The notes under the pieces were generated by a model that made no database searches, was not told where the DNA came from, and saw only the letters and a list, made by a program, of their open reading frames with translations. 64,000 bases of DNA from Ipomoea triloba (Eukaryota; Streptophyta; Magnoliopsida; Solanales; Convolvulaceae), in contig NC_044918.1 of NCBI RefSeq assembly GCF_003576645.1, positions 28,801,991-28,865,990 of the forward strand, read 5' to 3'. Below, piece by piece: positions 1-10,500 of this stretch (position 1 is its first letter; every line of letters starts with the position of its first letter). Both the position numbers and the translations under genes were made by a program.

Positions 1-400
1 CCATCTAAAAATAAACATCTGCATAAACCCTAATAGCATATATCAGCAGGCCCCTCCAGCTTTTGAATTCAAAAAAAAACAAAAAAAAACAAAAAAAACA
101 AAAAAAAAAAAACAAAAAACAAAGAAAAAATACAAAACAAAACAAAAACTCGTTAAAGATGATACAGAGATGCATACCTTTACTGACCAAAGAGCGAAGA
201 GCAGCGAAGTCGGAAGGACAGAGTGGCGGTGACGTGAAGGTGGCGGCGAGGAGCTGCCGGTGTTGAGCAAACTCAGAAAAAAGGAGGTAAAAGAAGAATT
301 AGGTGAAAACTGAAAAGGGAGATAGAGAGAGAGAAAGGAAACAGAGAGAGAGAGAGAGAAAGAGAGAAAGAGATTTTGCTGCAAACTGCTAAGCAGTATT
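1..400 (-). other. Possible first exon / 5' UTR of a minus-strand gene
   Basis: On the minus strand, a pyrimidine-rich CT-repeat leader (about 300-370) runs into a GC-richer stretch (about 180-290) that ends in a good splice donor, AAG|GTATGC, with the exon ending at 178. One frame stays open from about 384 and would give a Ser/Leu-rich, transit-peptide-like N-terminus. The stretch from 75 to 125 is A-rich on the plus strand and would be intronic. No downstream exon lies inside the window, so the product cannot be named. It could also be purely untranslated leader. Confidence 0.3.
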
Positions 401-1330
401 TAGCAAGAGAGTGAAGGAAGTGGGGAGTAATGGGAACTTGAGTACAATTAAAGGATAATTTAGAGCTCCAACGACTAGTTTACATAACTAATTAGACAAT
501 TAGATTGATTTTTAAAAAGTAAAAAATAAATTTAAAAAAGTGTTTATTGTATTGCCTGTATATTAGGACCAAACGAGTTTGAAAAAAATGACACTTATAA
601 ATTTAAGAATAAAATTGAAATTAACTCTATTTTTACGGGAAGAATTTGGTGAATGATAAATTGACAATATTTTATGAATATAGTGTGTTTGGTAAATAAT
701 CTACTGCATTAACGAATTATGACACTCACCCAAAAAAAAAAAAACAAATTATGACAAAAATTTTGAAAATAATAGTAGATTGTATTTATTCAGTTCAAAA
801 GACTACTATTAATTTAAATTTATATAATTATTTATATTGTTACTAAATTTATATTTATATGATAATTAAAAAAATATTTTAATATTTTAATTTAAAATAT
901 ATATATTCTATATCTTTAATTTATTCGCGACATAAACGAAGATTTCTCTTGGAATTACAGTATGGTCCCACCTCCACAATAACAATAATAATAATATTTA
1001 AAATTAAATTATTATAAAATTTGTATATGAAATATAAAATATTCTAATAATCTATAAAATCCTATATGAGGAAAATGAAGGTTGATACCCTCTAATTACA
1101 TCCATTTTCTTTCTTCTACTTCTTTTTTTTTTTTTTTTTGGTATATTATATTATAAGAATTTGTATCATAAAATTTTTTTTTTAGAGAAAACCATTATTG
1201 CAGTTATATTTTTTTGTTATATATTCTCTTACTATAACCAAACACTATATATATTCTTCTATTTTTTTTTTAACTATAATGTTTATTAAGTCAAGGTAAA
1301 AGAGATATCATTGGACATGGGAGGCTAATG
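401..1330. other. AT-rich spacer, no gene seen
   Basis: Very AT-rich sequence with homopolymer runs, including a poly-T run near 1122-1139. No coding frame, RNA gene or bounded repeat could be supported. Confidence 0.5.
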
Positions 1331-1334
1331 GGAG

Positions 1335-1680
1335 GCTATTGGGAGGCACCAATGAAAGTAACCGAACTTCAATCCTTTCTTGTCTTAGTAAATTATTATC
1401 AGCGGTTTATCGAGGGCTACTCGAAGCAGGCAACTCCATTAACAGGCCTACTCAAGAAGGGAAAGACGTGGAATGGTCCGAGCACTGTCAAAGGGCATTG
1501 ACGATGATGTTGTAGTTAATGGTGAGGTGTAAGAGGATAAAACAGAGAAGAAGTTCCTCGAGTTCCGTGTTCTCAAGGATGGTAAATTGGAATAGAATCA
1601 AGTATTGGCATTTAGGAGGTTAAGAGATAAAAGTTACAAGATTCACTTAAAGCAAAAAGAAAGCATGAGATAATAGGTGA
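1335..1680 (+). pseudogene. Ty3/gypsy pol relic (reverse transcriptase end)
   Basis: Plus-strand translation from about 1338 gives a decayed match to the end of gypsy reverse transcriptase: W-E-A-P-M-K-V, then [19 protein letters not shown], then [12 protein letters not shown]. This is the usual FLGLxNYYRRFI...PLTxLLKK signature, with G changed to V. A second piece near 1540-1590 reads KKFLEFRVLKDGKLE, like the segment after RNase H in gypsy polyproteins. There are stops throughout and no LTR partner was found, so it is an old fragment. Confidence 0.65.
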
Positions 1681-2720
1681 ACAAAGGCAAGGGAAATAAG
1701 CAAAGGAAAACAAGGAGACGGATGTCCTATCTAGGTCTCGTGTTTGACATTTCTACGGGGTTCTAGGCAATGTGACTCGGACTCAATCAAGGGAGCCCAC
1801 TGCACCATCACCGAGTGGTGTCACACTCAGACTCCGAAGTCCTCATTCGCTTGGGGCATTTTGTCGAACATGTGGTCTACCACTCCTCCCGGGCTTCATC
1901 CTCTCGGATCAAGAGCGGGGATGTGGTTGATTCGGACTCATATAGATCCACTATCGCGCAATCTATACTTCCCCTAACTTTGCTACCTATTGAGGCCTTA
2001 AATAGGCACAAATCAAAATGAACCTCAACCACACATAACACAAGAAACCTAATCAACATTTCCTAGAATCAATGGAAGAATTGCATCAAATCAAAAGACA
2101 ATCACTAGATTGGAACATCCAATCCTCAATCTACACTAGCCAATCATAAAAGCAAAACAAAACAAAACAAAATCATCAATCAAATTTAATTGGAATTGCA
2201 ATTGAGATTAAAGGAATTGACAAGGTAGAATAGAGATTACCAATTCTTCAATCTAGATCTTACAATCTTCAATCTCTTCTTCAATAGTAAAACCTAAATC
2301 TAACTCTTAATTGGGAGAAAAAAAAACTAATCTAATGTGTGAGGAATGAATAGGGAAATGTTAGATAGTTTTCTCAGCCAAAAAAACTCTTTAAATACTT
2401 ATTTTTTTTGCACCCAGGTCCGATCCACGAGTTGTCCGCGTGTGGACCGTAGGCGTGGACCGGCATTGGAATTTTTCCACGCCATGTCCACACGTGGACC
2501 CAAAATCAACTTTTGTTGTCTTCTTCTAGGTTGTAGCTATTGAAGTTGTGGTTCCATAGCAACTTGAATCACCTCAATTGGACACTCCTAACTCCGGTCA
2601 TGCTCAATTCCACGCCTTCATCATTTTGATTTTTGTCACGCGTTTACATTATCCTCCCGACCAAATTGCCATTTGGAGCACTTTTCCTTATTAAACAATG
2701 CCTTAATCAACGCTTATTAG
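1681..2720. repeat. LTR-like repeat sequence of uncertain family
   Basis: Moderately GC-rich sequence with no sustained coding frame. The segment 2500-2680 has the same layout as 61500-61660: a 'caagaatcacctca-ttggacattcct' type block after a 'gttgtagc' block. It also holds a cluster of CGTGGACC motifs near 2415-2500. Such blocks are common in LTRs of plant gypsy elements, so these are probably LTR fragments; no ends were found. Confidence 0.3.
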
Positions 2721-2724
2721 ATTA

Positions 2725-3132
2725 CTAGTTTTTCTTATGCGCGATGCGCAAAAAATAGGTGCCCAATATTAGTATTTTGTATTAAAATTTTAAATTTATT
2801 TAAATTTTAATATAGTAAATAATAATAATAATAATAATAACAATAATAAATTATGTATAATTAGATATTTATATTTAAAAAAAATAACTAACATACAACT
2901 CTAATATTTAATGTGTAGATATTATTATTATTATTGAAGAAGATAAGAAAATATATGGTGGATGCATGTGCATAGTAACAATAGTGGAAAAGATAACGGA
3001 AGTTATAAAGGTAGGGGTATATTTGTCCAAAATATTATGTAGTATAACTTTTATAACATAATGTACAAAAAAACTTAACGAAAAAAACGGACATAAATGA
3101 GGGGTATAACATTCATTCACATTTATATTAGA
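2725..3132 (-). mobile_element. Small non-autonomous Helitron (candidate)
   Basis: Read on the minus strand, the 3' end has a GC hairpin (TGCGC-ATCG-CGCA type, 2738-2750) followed about 10 bases later by CTAG (2725-2728) and then a T. This is the Helitron 3' signature. A plausible 5' end is TCTAATATAAATGTGAATG starting at 3132, flanked so that insertion is between A and T. It encodes nothing. The 3' end is convincing, the 5' end less so. Confidence 0.5.
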
Positions 3133-3179
3133 TTATTAGGAAGCTTTGATCACATTCATGCATTGTTTAAATTCAATAA

Positions 3180-3480
3180 CCCATATTAGACCACAGTTCT
3201 CACCTCAAGTAGTTCAAATTGGCCATTGAACTGATGAACACAAAAATGCAATCAGGTCAGTAAACTCAAAAAATGTGTAATTAGATCCCTCAAGTAGCCA
3301 AATATGCTCAATTGTACCAAATAGCATGTTGATACCATCCTCAACAAGTTACCATGCCACGTGGCACCTACATGGATATTAAATTAAACATATCTTTTAA
3401 TTATATTTTAAATTAAACATTATTACTTTTATTATTAGTCTCCTCAAATCCTCAAATTAAGGGTTTTTTTTTTCAAAATC
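3180..3480. repeat. Half of a fold-back-type repeat
   Basis: The text 'caagtagttcaaattggccattgaactg ... taattagatccctcaagtagccaaatatgctcaattg' resembles one arm of the palindromic elements seen at 27.7 and 45.7 kb. No matching second arm was found here. Confidence 0.3.
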
Positions 3481-3549
3481 TCTAGAACATGCATTGACGT
3501 TTGTGTTATTTACTTGCTTCTAATTGTGGTTTAATAACAACTTGATAGA

Positions 3550-4240
3550 GTAAAAGATTTATTGGCACAAGACGCCAATTTTAAGAAAGGATTTGAATTT
3601 TATCATGTATGGTCCATTCTTAAAGACTTAGAGAAATCTAGAGCTACCTCGAGCAGAGAACCAAGTATTGAAAGTCGAAAGTGAAATTCTGACATTGAAG
3701 AATCAAAGTCACAAGCTGATGCCAAAGACCTTGTAGTTTAGTGGCATTCGGTGTCTCGGTTAACACTTTCACATAGATGATGGGAGTGGGTTCGAGTGGA
3801 GGCAACTGTTGACTCTTTGTACTTCATTAGGTTGAGAAAGTAGTTATGATTTGCTGATAAGTCAATAGGCTTATCATATTTTTGTGTTAATTTAAACAAT
3901 GATTTCAAAATGCAAGGCTTGAACAATGAACATCCTATGGGTGTAAGGGAAAAAAAACAGCAAATTGAAGAATGTCATCAATTTTTTGCAAAAGTCACAT
4001 CACAAAATGAAAAGATCAAAGTATTGTTCCAACAAAGTTAAGCTCAACTCCAAAAAAAAAAATTATTAACTTCAATTGTTAAAAGCTCAAACTGAAGCAA
4101 AGAGAGTCAATGTGACATAATTCCAAGAAGAGAGCAAAATCATGAGCATAGATGTATATTCCATTACTGATCCAATAAGGCGTGAGTATAAACACACAAC
4201 TAAGAATTCATGGAAAGGGAGCTAATCGTCAACCATTTGG
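3550..4240 (+). pseudogene. NAM-associated (trihelix-like) protein pseudogene, split by a SINE
   Basis: Plus-strand frame from about 3552 reads LLAQDANFKKGFEFYHVWSI then LKDLEKSRATSS, ending at a stop. After the SINE at about 3725-3860, reading resumes near 3930 with PMGVREKKQQIEECHQFFAK and a long Lys/Gln/Glu-rich helix, again with stops. This order (FKFDHVWxILKD, short acidic linker, RPxGxKxxK, coiled coil) is that of the plant C-terminal NAM-associated domain family. The upstream Myb/trihelix part is missing. Several in-frame stops and the SINE show it is dead. Confidence 0.55.
3722..3865 (+). mobile_element. tRNA-derived SINE, family 1
   Basis: Head 'ccaaagaccttgtagttt-agtggca', an internal promoter B-box-like 'gggttcgag' near 3787-3796, and body 'ggcaactgttgactctttg ... 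gttgagaaagtagttatga'. Related copies occur at 54.85 kb and 58.55 kb, and a 3' part at 45.1 kb. It interrupts the NAM-associated pseudogene. Confidence 0.6.
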
Positions 4241-4739
4241 AGGAGTATAATCAAGTAGCAAGTTTAATCAATATTTTGATAATTTGAGAGAAAATAGGGG
4301 TGACTTTGAGGATTTTTGAATTTAAGTATGTTTAAAGTAATTTTGGATATAATCATTTTAATTTTGTTAAAATTATGCTTTATGTAGTTTAGTTTTTATT
4401 TAAATTCTATTCAATATTAGTCTTGTTTTAATTGTCATGATTAGATCTTTCAAATGATATAATTTATGTTTAATAATCTAAAATTTATGTATAAGTATTT
4501 AACAAAAAAAAAAATATAAATACCTAAAAAACAAAATAAATAATACAAAAGGAATTAACGCGGGGGAACAAAAATAAAAATAATAATAAAAATAGCGTAG
4601 GTAAACAATGTTGTGCCATATTTGGTGCAACACTATATATTCACGATCGGCAAAAATTTGCCATACACATTGGAAACAGAATTTGGCGTTTCTTTTTGTC
4701 ATTTTATCGGTTTGTAACGCCCATTGGAGATGGTCTTAT

Positions 4740-5020
4740 AAAAATTATAAAGTTCAAAATTCAACACTACTTTAGTAATGGCAACAAATTATTGTGTGAA
4801 CCATGGTCCACATAGTGTTGTGTTGACCATAACAAAATATACATTTTTAATATATTAAATGTACATTATTTGTGTACTGAATGTACATTATACAATATAA
4901 TGTACATTTAGTACATAAATAATGTACATTCCCTTAATACAATGTACATTTTTAATATACTAAAAGTACATTATTTTTATATTAGATGTACATTATTTGA
5001 TAGTGTGGTCCACACAATAA
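4740..5020. repeat. Palindrome-like AT repeat rich in TGTACATT
   Basis: The segment begins near 'accatggtccacatagtg' and ends near 'tagtgtggtccacac', and between these holds at least eight TGTACATT/AATGTACA octamers in both orientations. It looks like a small MITE with imperfect inverted ends. A related 'ggaccatggtcc' motif is found in three other repeats of the window. Confidence 0.45.
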
Positions 5021-5156
5021 TAATTGAGTAATGGCGGGGTAAGGGGTAAAGCCTGTTTTGATAGTTCTACCTGAAATGTCATACACAAGTTCATAAAATA
5101 AAATTACTACATAGCATACTACTAGTTTGACTTAAACATAATTGTAACTCTATTTA

Positions 5157-5159
5157 TTA

Positions 5160-5206
<47 letters not shown>

Positions 5207-5207
5207 G
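5157..5207. repeat. (AAT)n microsatellite
   Basis: About 16 uninterrupted trinucleotide units. Confidence 0.9.
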
Positions 5208-5209
5208 AA

Positions 5210-7110
5210 AATAAATACATCTTCAAACATAACATTTTCATTTTAAAGTAATTCATAATACTACCACAAAATGCCATACAAAAGTTCATAAAAATAAAAT
5301 TACTCCACGTACTCTTTTCTCTAAAAGTTTTGTTGAAATTTCAAAGTTTACACAGTTCTACATTGATGTAAGATTTTAATGTCAAACTTATTGTATCATC
5401 TCCTCTAAGTCAAATGATTAGGTTTGACTTGGTGCTTAGTTTGCACGAAGAAAAAATCGTTGGTGTCAACTTATTCCTTTTAGGAAAAATGTTAGTTTAT
5501 CTTAAATAATATTATGTATTTTATTTATGATAAATATTATAAATTTATACATTAATTTGATTAATTTTAGCACTCAGCGTTGGAGTTTATTAACTCCAAT
5601 CCTAACATATCTGCATATTTTAGGATATATTACATTGAAAATCATATATTTATAGAATATATTACATTGGAATATATATACACAGACAAACAAATTAAAA
5701 CTAATACTATAAATATATAAATTAATTTAAAATTATTATGATTAGTTTATTTTGAAAAAAAATCCCTAACAATCAAAATCAATTTAAAAATTTAATAAAT
5801 ATCAATTAAATATATTAATCATATTTATAATATTATGAAAAAATTATAATTATATAAGATTTATTATACAATTATATATATAGACACATTATTATTTGTT
5901 TTTTTTGAGTACACACATTAAAAATAATACTATAAATATATAAATTAGTTTAAATTTATTATGATTAGCTATTTTGGAAGAATATTCTAAGTAATCAAAA
6001 TCAGTTTTAAATGTCAGTAAATATCAATTTAATAAATATATTAACCATACTCTATAATATTAATTAAGTTTGACTTAATTTAATTTATTAAATAATATTA
6101 ACTTTAATTAAAATTATTTCGCATCAGTTATAACAAAAAAATGTTGAGGGAAGTAGGACGCAAATTTTATTGTTTTTGACAACAAAAAAAATTAAATTGA
6201 ATTAAGGAGAGAGATAATGGTAGAGCATTAGTAGTACAAAAATCCCAATCAAGGGGCATAGGAAATGGACAGGAGTTTTGTAAATTTGTAAAGTAAGCCC
6301 AAATTGTTTATTGTTTTGACATGAATTTGTTCCCTAGACTTGTGACTTGCATAAATGCTGCAAAGTCATGTTCACAACTTCACACTCATTGTGGTCCCAC
6401 TTTTAAGATCCTCTTGTCAATTAAACAGATCCTCTGATCATGAGCTCAGACTCTTATTTTAGTATTTTACTCCTAATCATAACTACTTTATGCATCTCCA
6501 ACCATTCTCTCTTATTTTTCCATTTTATGGGTCTAACTTCACCACATGACCATATAATTTATTTCCTTATTTTATCTCAAATCCTTCTTCTTTTCTCTCA
6601 TTTTTGCAGACCCTACACTCATACACATTTATCTATTATTTTATTCACTTTTCTATAATTAATAGCTTCAACTTTATCATTATAATTTTTAATTTTGATT
6701 TTAAATAAAAATAAATTTAAATAACGAAATAAATTATTTTTTTATTTTATAAAATTAATTTCATAAATTTAATTCAAGCAATTAACACCATATTAAAATT
6801 TTCATTCAAAATCGTCAACGAATAGTGGTAGTGGTGATGTGGTGGTAGTAGTGGTGATGGTGGTGATTTGGTGGCAATAATAATAATCTGAAAATTAGAA
6901 ACGAGATGAGAGAGAATATAAATAAGGGAAAATGAATGATGCAAAAAATGTCTTCCGACTAAAAATATAAGAAGACATTTTATATCAAATGGACATTTTT
7001 TTCTGTTAGACCAGAATAAATATTTTTATTTGACTTTATTTTCCTTGAATATCCAAACACAAGGAAAGTTCGAAAAATGACTTCCGAAAGACTTTCCGAG
7101 TTTACAAACA
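5210..7110. other. AT-rich spacer with decayed MITE sequence
   Basis: No gene was found. 5520-6120 contains two similar AT-rich blocks (for example around 5700 and 5930, both with 'actataaatatataaatta'), suggesting an old tandem duplication. 6940-7110 has 'gacttccgaaagactttccgag', like the interior of the Tourist-like elements near 35.7 kb. Confidence 0.35.
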
Positions 7111-7558
7111 AACCTTAGTGAAAATTGTAACAAAGAATCAAATATGACAATACAAAAAGAGTTATAAGATTAAATATGATAGTGCTTGACAAGTAGCAAC
7201 TAATTGATAGTTGATTATTAATTAAAATAACCTTACACTTCTTACATTTAAGAATTTACTATACAAATCATTTTATCAATTAATCAAGCAGGCAAGTATT
7301 AGTTACTACTCTTAATAAAGAATACAATTACACTAGCAAAACTCTTTACTAACAAACCAACAAAAAATGTTTTAACAAAAACATGGAAAAAGTGCTTCTG
7401 CACAGACAACATCTAGATTTTCTTCATCATTCTTTCTGTTGTTTCTCAGAACTGTAATTTTTTTATTTTTTTTTTTTTGATGGAAAAAACAGAAAAGGAA
7501 AATTCACACAATACAGAGTGAAGATATTGCTAGTACTTTTTGTTAGATTCCATTAACT

Positions 7559-10500
7559 CTAAGTGACCTTGATGTTGTGTCTTTCCAAAACCTTCTGTCC
7601 ATTTTCAGCCCACCATTTTTCAGCCTGCTCTCCAGAGAAAACTTTCCTACTGTAAAGAAGCAAAAAAATCCCTTCACCAAACAGGGCATTCAAAGAACTT
7701 CATTCTTTACAATATATATTTCTTGAGATGCAAGAAAATCTAAAGGCTCATTCTGTATACTGGAATCACACTAGGCCAGAATCCATAGGTGGACTTTCTA
7801 AAGGACTCGAGAACTGAATTTTTATTCTTTAATCAACGTTAATTTGATCCGAAAGAAAATAAAATTCCATTCGCATACTGAAGGAAGAAAATTGGTATGG
7901 TATGGGGGTAATCCCAGCCAAGATGGCTAAGGATACAGACTTGTAACCACACGGTCACGAATTCGAATCTCAACCTTCTTGGTTTGAGCTGGTTAGCTAT
8001 GACCTATGGGCAACCTAGGCTGGTTTATCTTCTTGTGGTTCTTTGCTGGCTAGGGTCACAAGGCGGGATTTACCCAATGCACACCCCTCAGGTAGTGGGT
8101 GCGGGTTTCCCCAAAAAATGGTATGGTATGGAATGGAGAATCAATGTTTCCATAGCATGAACATATCAAACATGAGGAGTTTGAAGGTTAAAATCACAAT
8201 TATGCTCTGATCCAACTCATCTGCGAGAAATGGAGCATTAAAATGTGCCTATCTTCGCAGAACTAAATATGATAAATCTTGCCATGTATCTGGGACACAG
8301 TGTCAATATGGAATAAACGATTTAAGATTGAAAGGCCTCGTATAAACTGCTAGAGAAGGCATTAAGTGCAATGCAGTAGTTGTTGTTCAACTTAAAAGTG
8401 ATGCAGAGAAATACCTGAAACGAAGTCTCTTTAGTTGATTGCCACCTCCAGGCAATGGAAAAATGGTAATGTATATGCCTGGTTCAGCTTGTATCATTCT
8501 CTCCGAGTTCTGTTGAACCTTCACTCGATTAGATGAGGGCGGGACATTTGTACTGTCACTGGAGTCACTTGTGGGCGAGGTTGTGCTATTAGTCACAATG
8601 CTTTCACGAGAAGGTTGACTAGGATCATTTGAAGGCTGTTGAGCAATAGAGTCTAACATGCTACGGGCAATATGGCCATCTGGCCCCGTTTCAGACATCT
8701 TTTTCAGCTGCCAGAAGATTTGGATCATATGGACCGTTAAACACTAATAGTTAGGTAACAGCACACATTATTAGGCTGTTATGGGAAGGAGTGAGACCAA
8801 GTCTTACCCGCTTAAATAATTTCTATGCAAATAATGGAAGGATGGCCAATATTTTGATAAAGGGAAAAGATTAAGGATGAATGACTAAACTTCTTTTGGA
8901 TATGCCCAACAATGAATTATATCTGGAGTATTTACATAATTCTTCAAGGTATTTATTGAGCATTTATAATTCAAGGTATTGTATTGTAAACTTAAGTACA
9001 ATACAGGGAAGAAATCTAATTTGTTCTTATTCTGGTGCAGATAATTGAAGCATGTGTTCCGTCTCAACTAAAAGCCTAAGCTGATAGTTGGATTGCACAT
9101 TTGTGCGAGCCAGTTCCTTTTGACAGGGCTCCAAGCAACACGTGGGCCATAGTCTCTTTCTTTCAAGAGAGATTCGGACCCATAACCTTTGGCATGGGAT
9201 TGGCTTTGATACAGAAACTGAAGCATGTGCTCTGTCTCAACTAAAAGCCTAAGCTGATAGTTGGATGGCACATTTATGTTTATATAGTATATATGCTCCA
9301 CACATATAGTGGAGTTGAGAAGAATAAATGTCCAACCTGTGCATAGAGAGATTTAATGACTTCTTTTGCAGCTTGGCTTTTCTCGGACTCTTCAGCTGCT
9401 TTAGCCGTAGCCTCTTTTACTTGCATTGTTTTTCTCTCGAGTTCTGCTTCAAGAAACTGAGATTTGCTTGCAAGCTCTTCCACCTATAAACAATTTCAAC
9501 GCAATTCCTAGTAAGCAAATTAATTATAATAGTGTTCATTAATCGCCTCAACCAAACAGACTATACCCTTTTTTTTTTGCATACACATATCAAGATTTAG
9601 TGTTTCTCATCAATGCTAACTGTGATTACCATAGACCTTTAGCCCATATGTAAAAGCCCCCTTGACCACTAACTCATGCTATTGCACAACTAATAGCTAG
9701 TTTTCTGTCCAAAATTTCCATACTAAAAGAGAATGTTAGTATAGAGAATGTTAACTGAAGGTGTTGCACAAGAAACTTAACAAGAAAAACAAAGTCGATC
9801 TAGTAGAGAAATTACAATTGTTGTATACTTTAAATAAATTTAATTAAAGTGAGTAGTTTCTATGGAACATTCTTGATTGTTTTCCTCCAGCTCCTAAAAC
9901 AAGAAGCTTCCCGATATCTCATAGAATATATATTAAAAAAATACTTGATAACAAAAGAAAAGGAATTTTGGACGAGTTAATACCAGCTGAGGTTCTCCAA
10001 TTATAGTGGCACCGCTACGTTTAGTCCTAAACTTTCAATTTAACCACCAATGGCCCTTCAACCTTCTAATTTAACTATCTATGATCCTTCAACTTTCAAG
10101 CTAACCACCCATGGTCCTTCAACTTTCAAATTTTTAACCATCCTTAGTCCTAATTTTTCCCTTACTTAAACTAACGAAAGGACCATGGGTGGTTAAATTT
10201 GAAAGTTGAAGGACCACAGGTGGTTAAATTGAAAGTTTAGGACAAAACATGACAGTGCTACTATACTCGAAGGACCCTAGCTAGTATTAACTCAATCTTG
10301 GACGCATGTATGAGGAAATTGAAAAGGAAAAAAAAAAAGCAGGCGCATTCAAAAAGCTCACCTGTGCCCTTAAACATTTGATCTCCTGACTCAATGTTGC
10401 TTCATTTTGCTTTGACGGATCATGAACTTCTTCATTTGTTTGAGCAAAAAAAGATAAAGATGGCATTCCAGTTCGCAAGAGACTTGCCTTTCTTAGAGTA

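Noticed and set aside
63..266. Plus-strand 67-codon frame rich in Lys/Asn/Gln
   Set aside because: Encoded by an A-rich run; low-complexity product, no start context, and antisense to the more plausible minus-strand exon.
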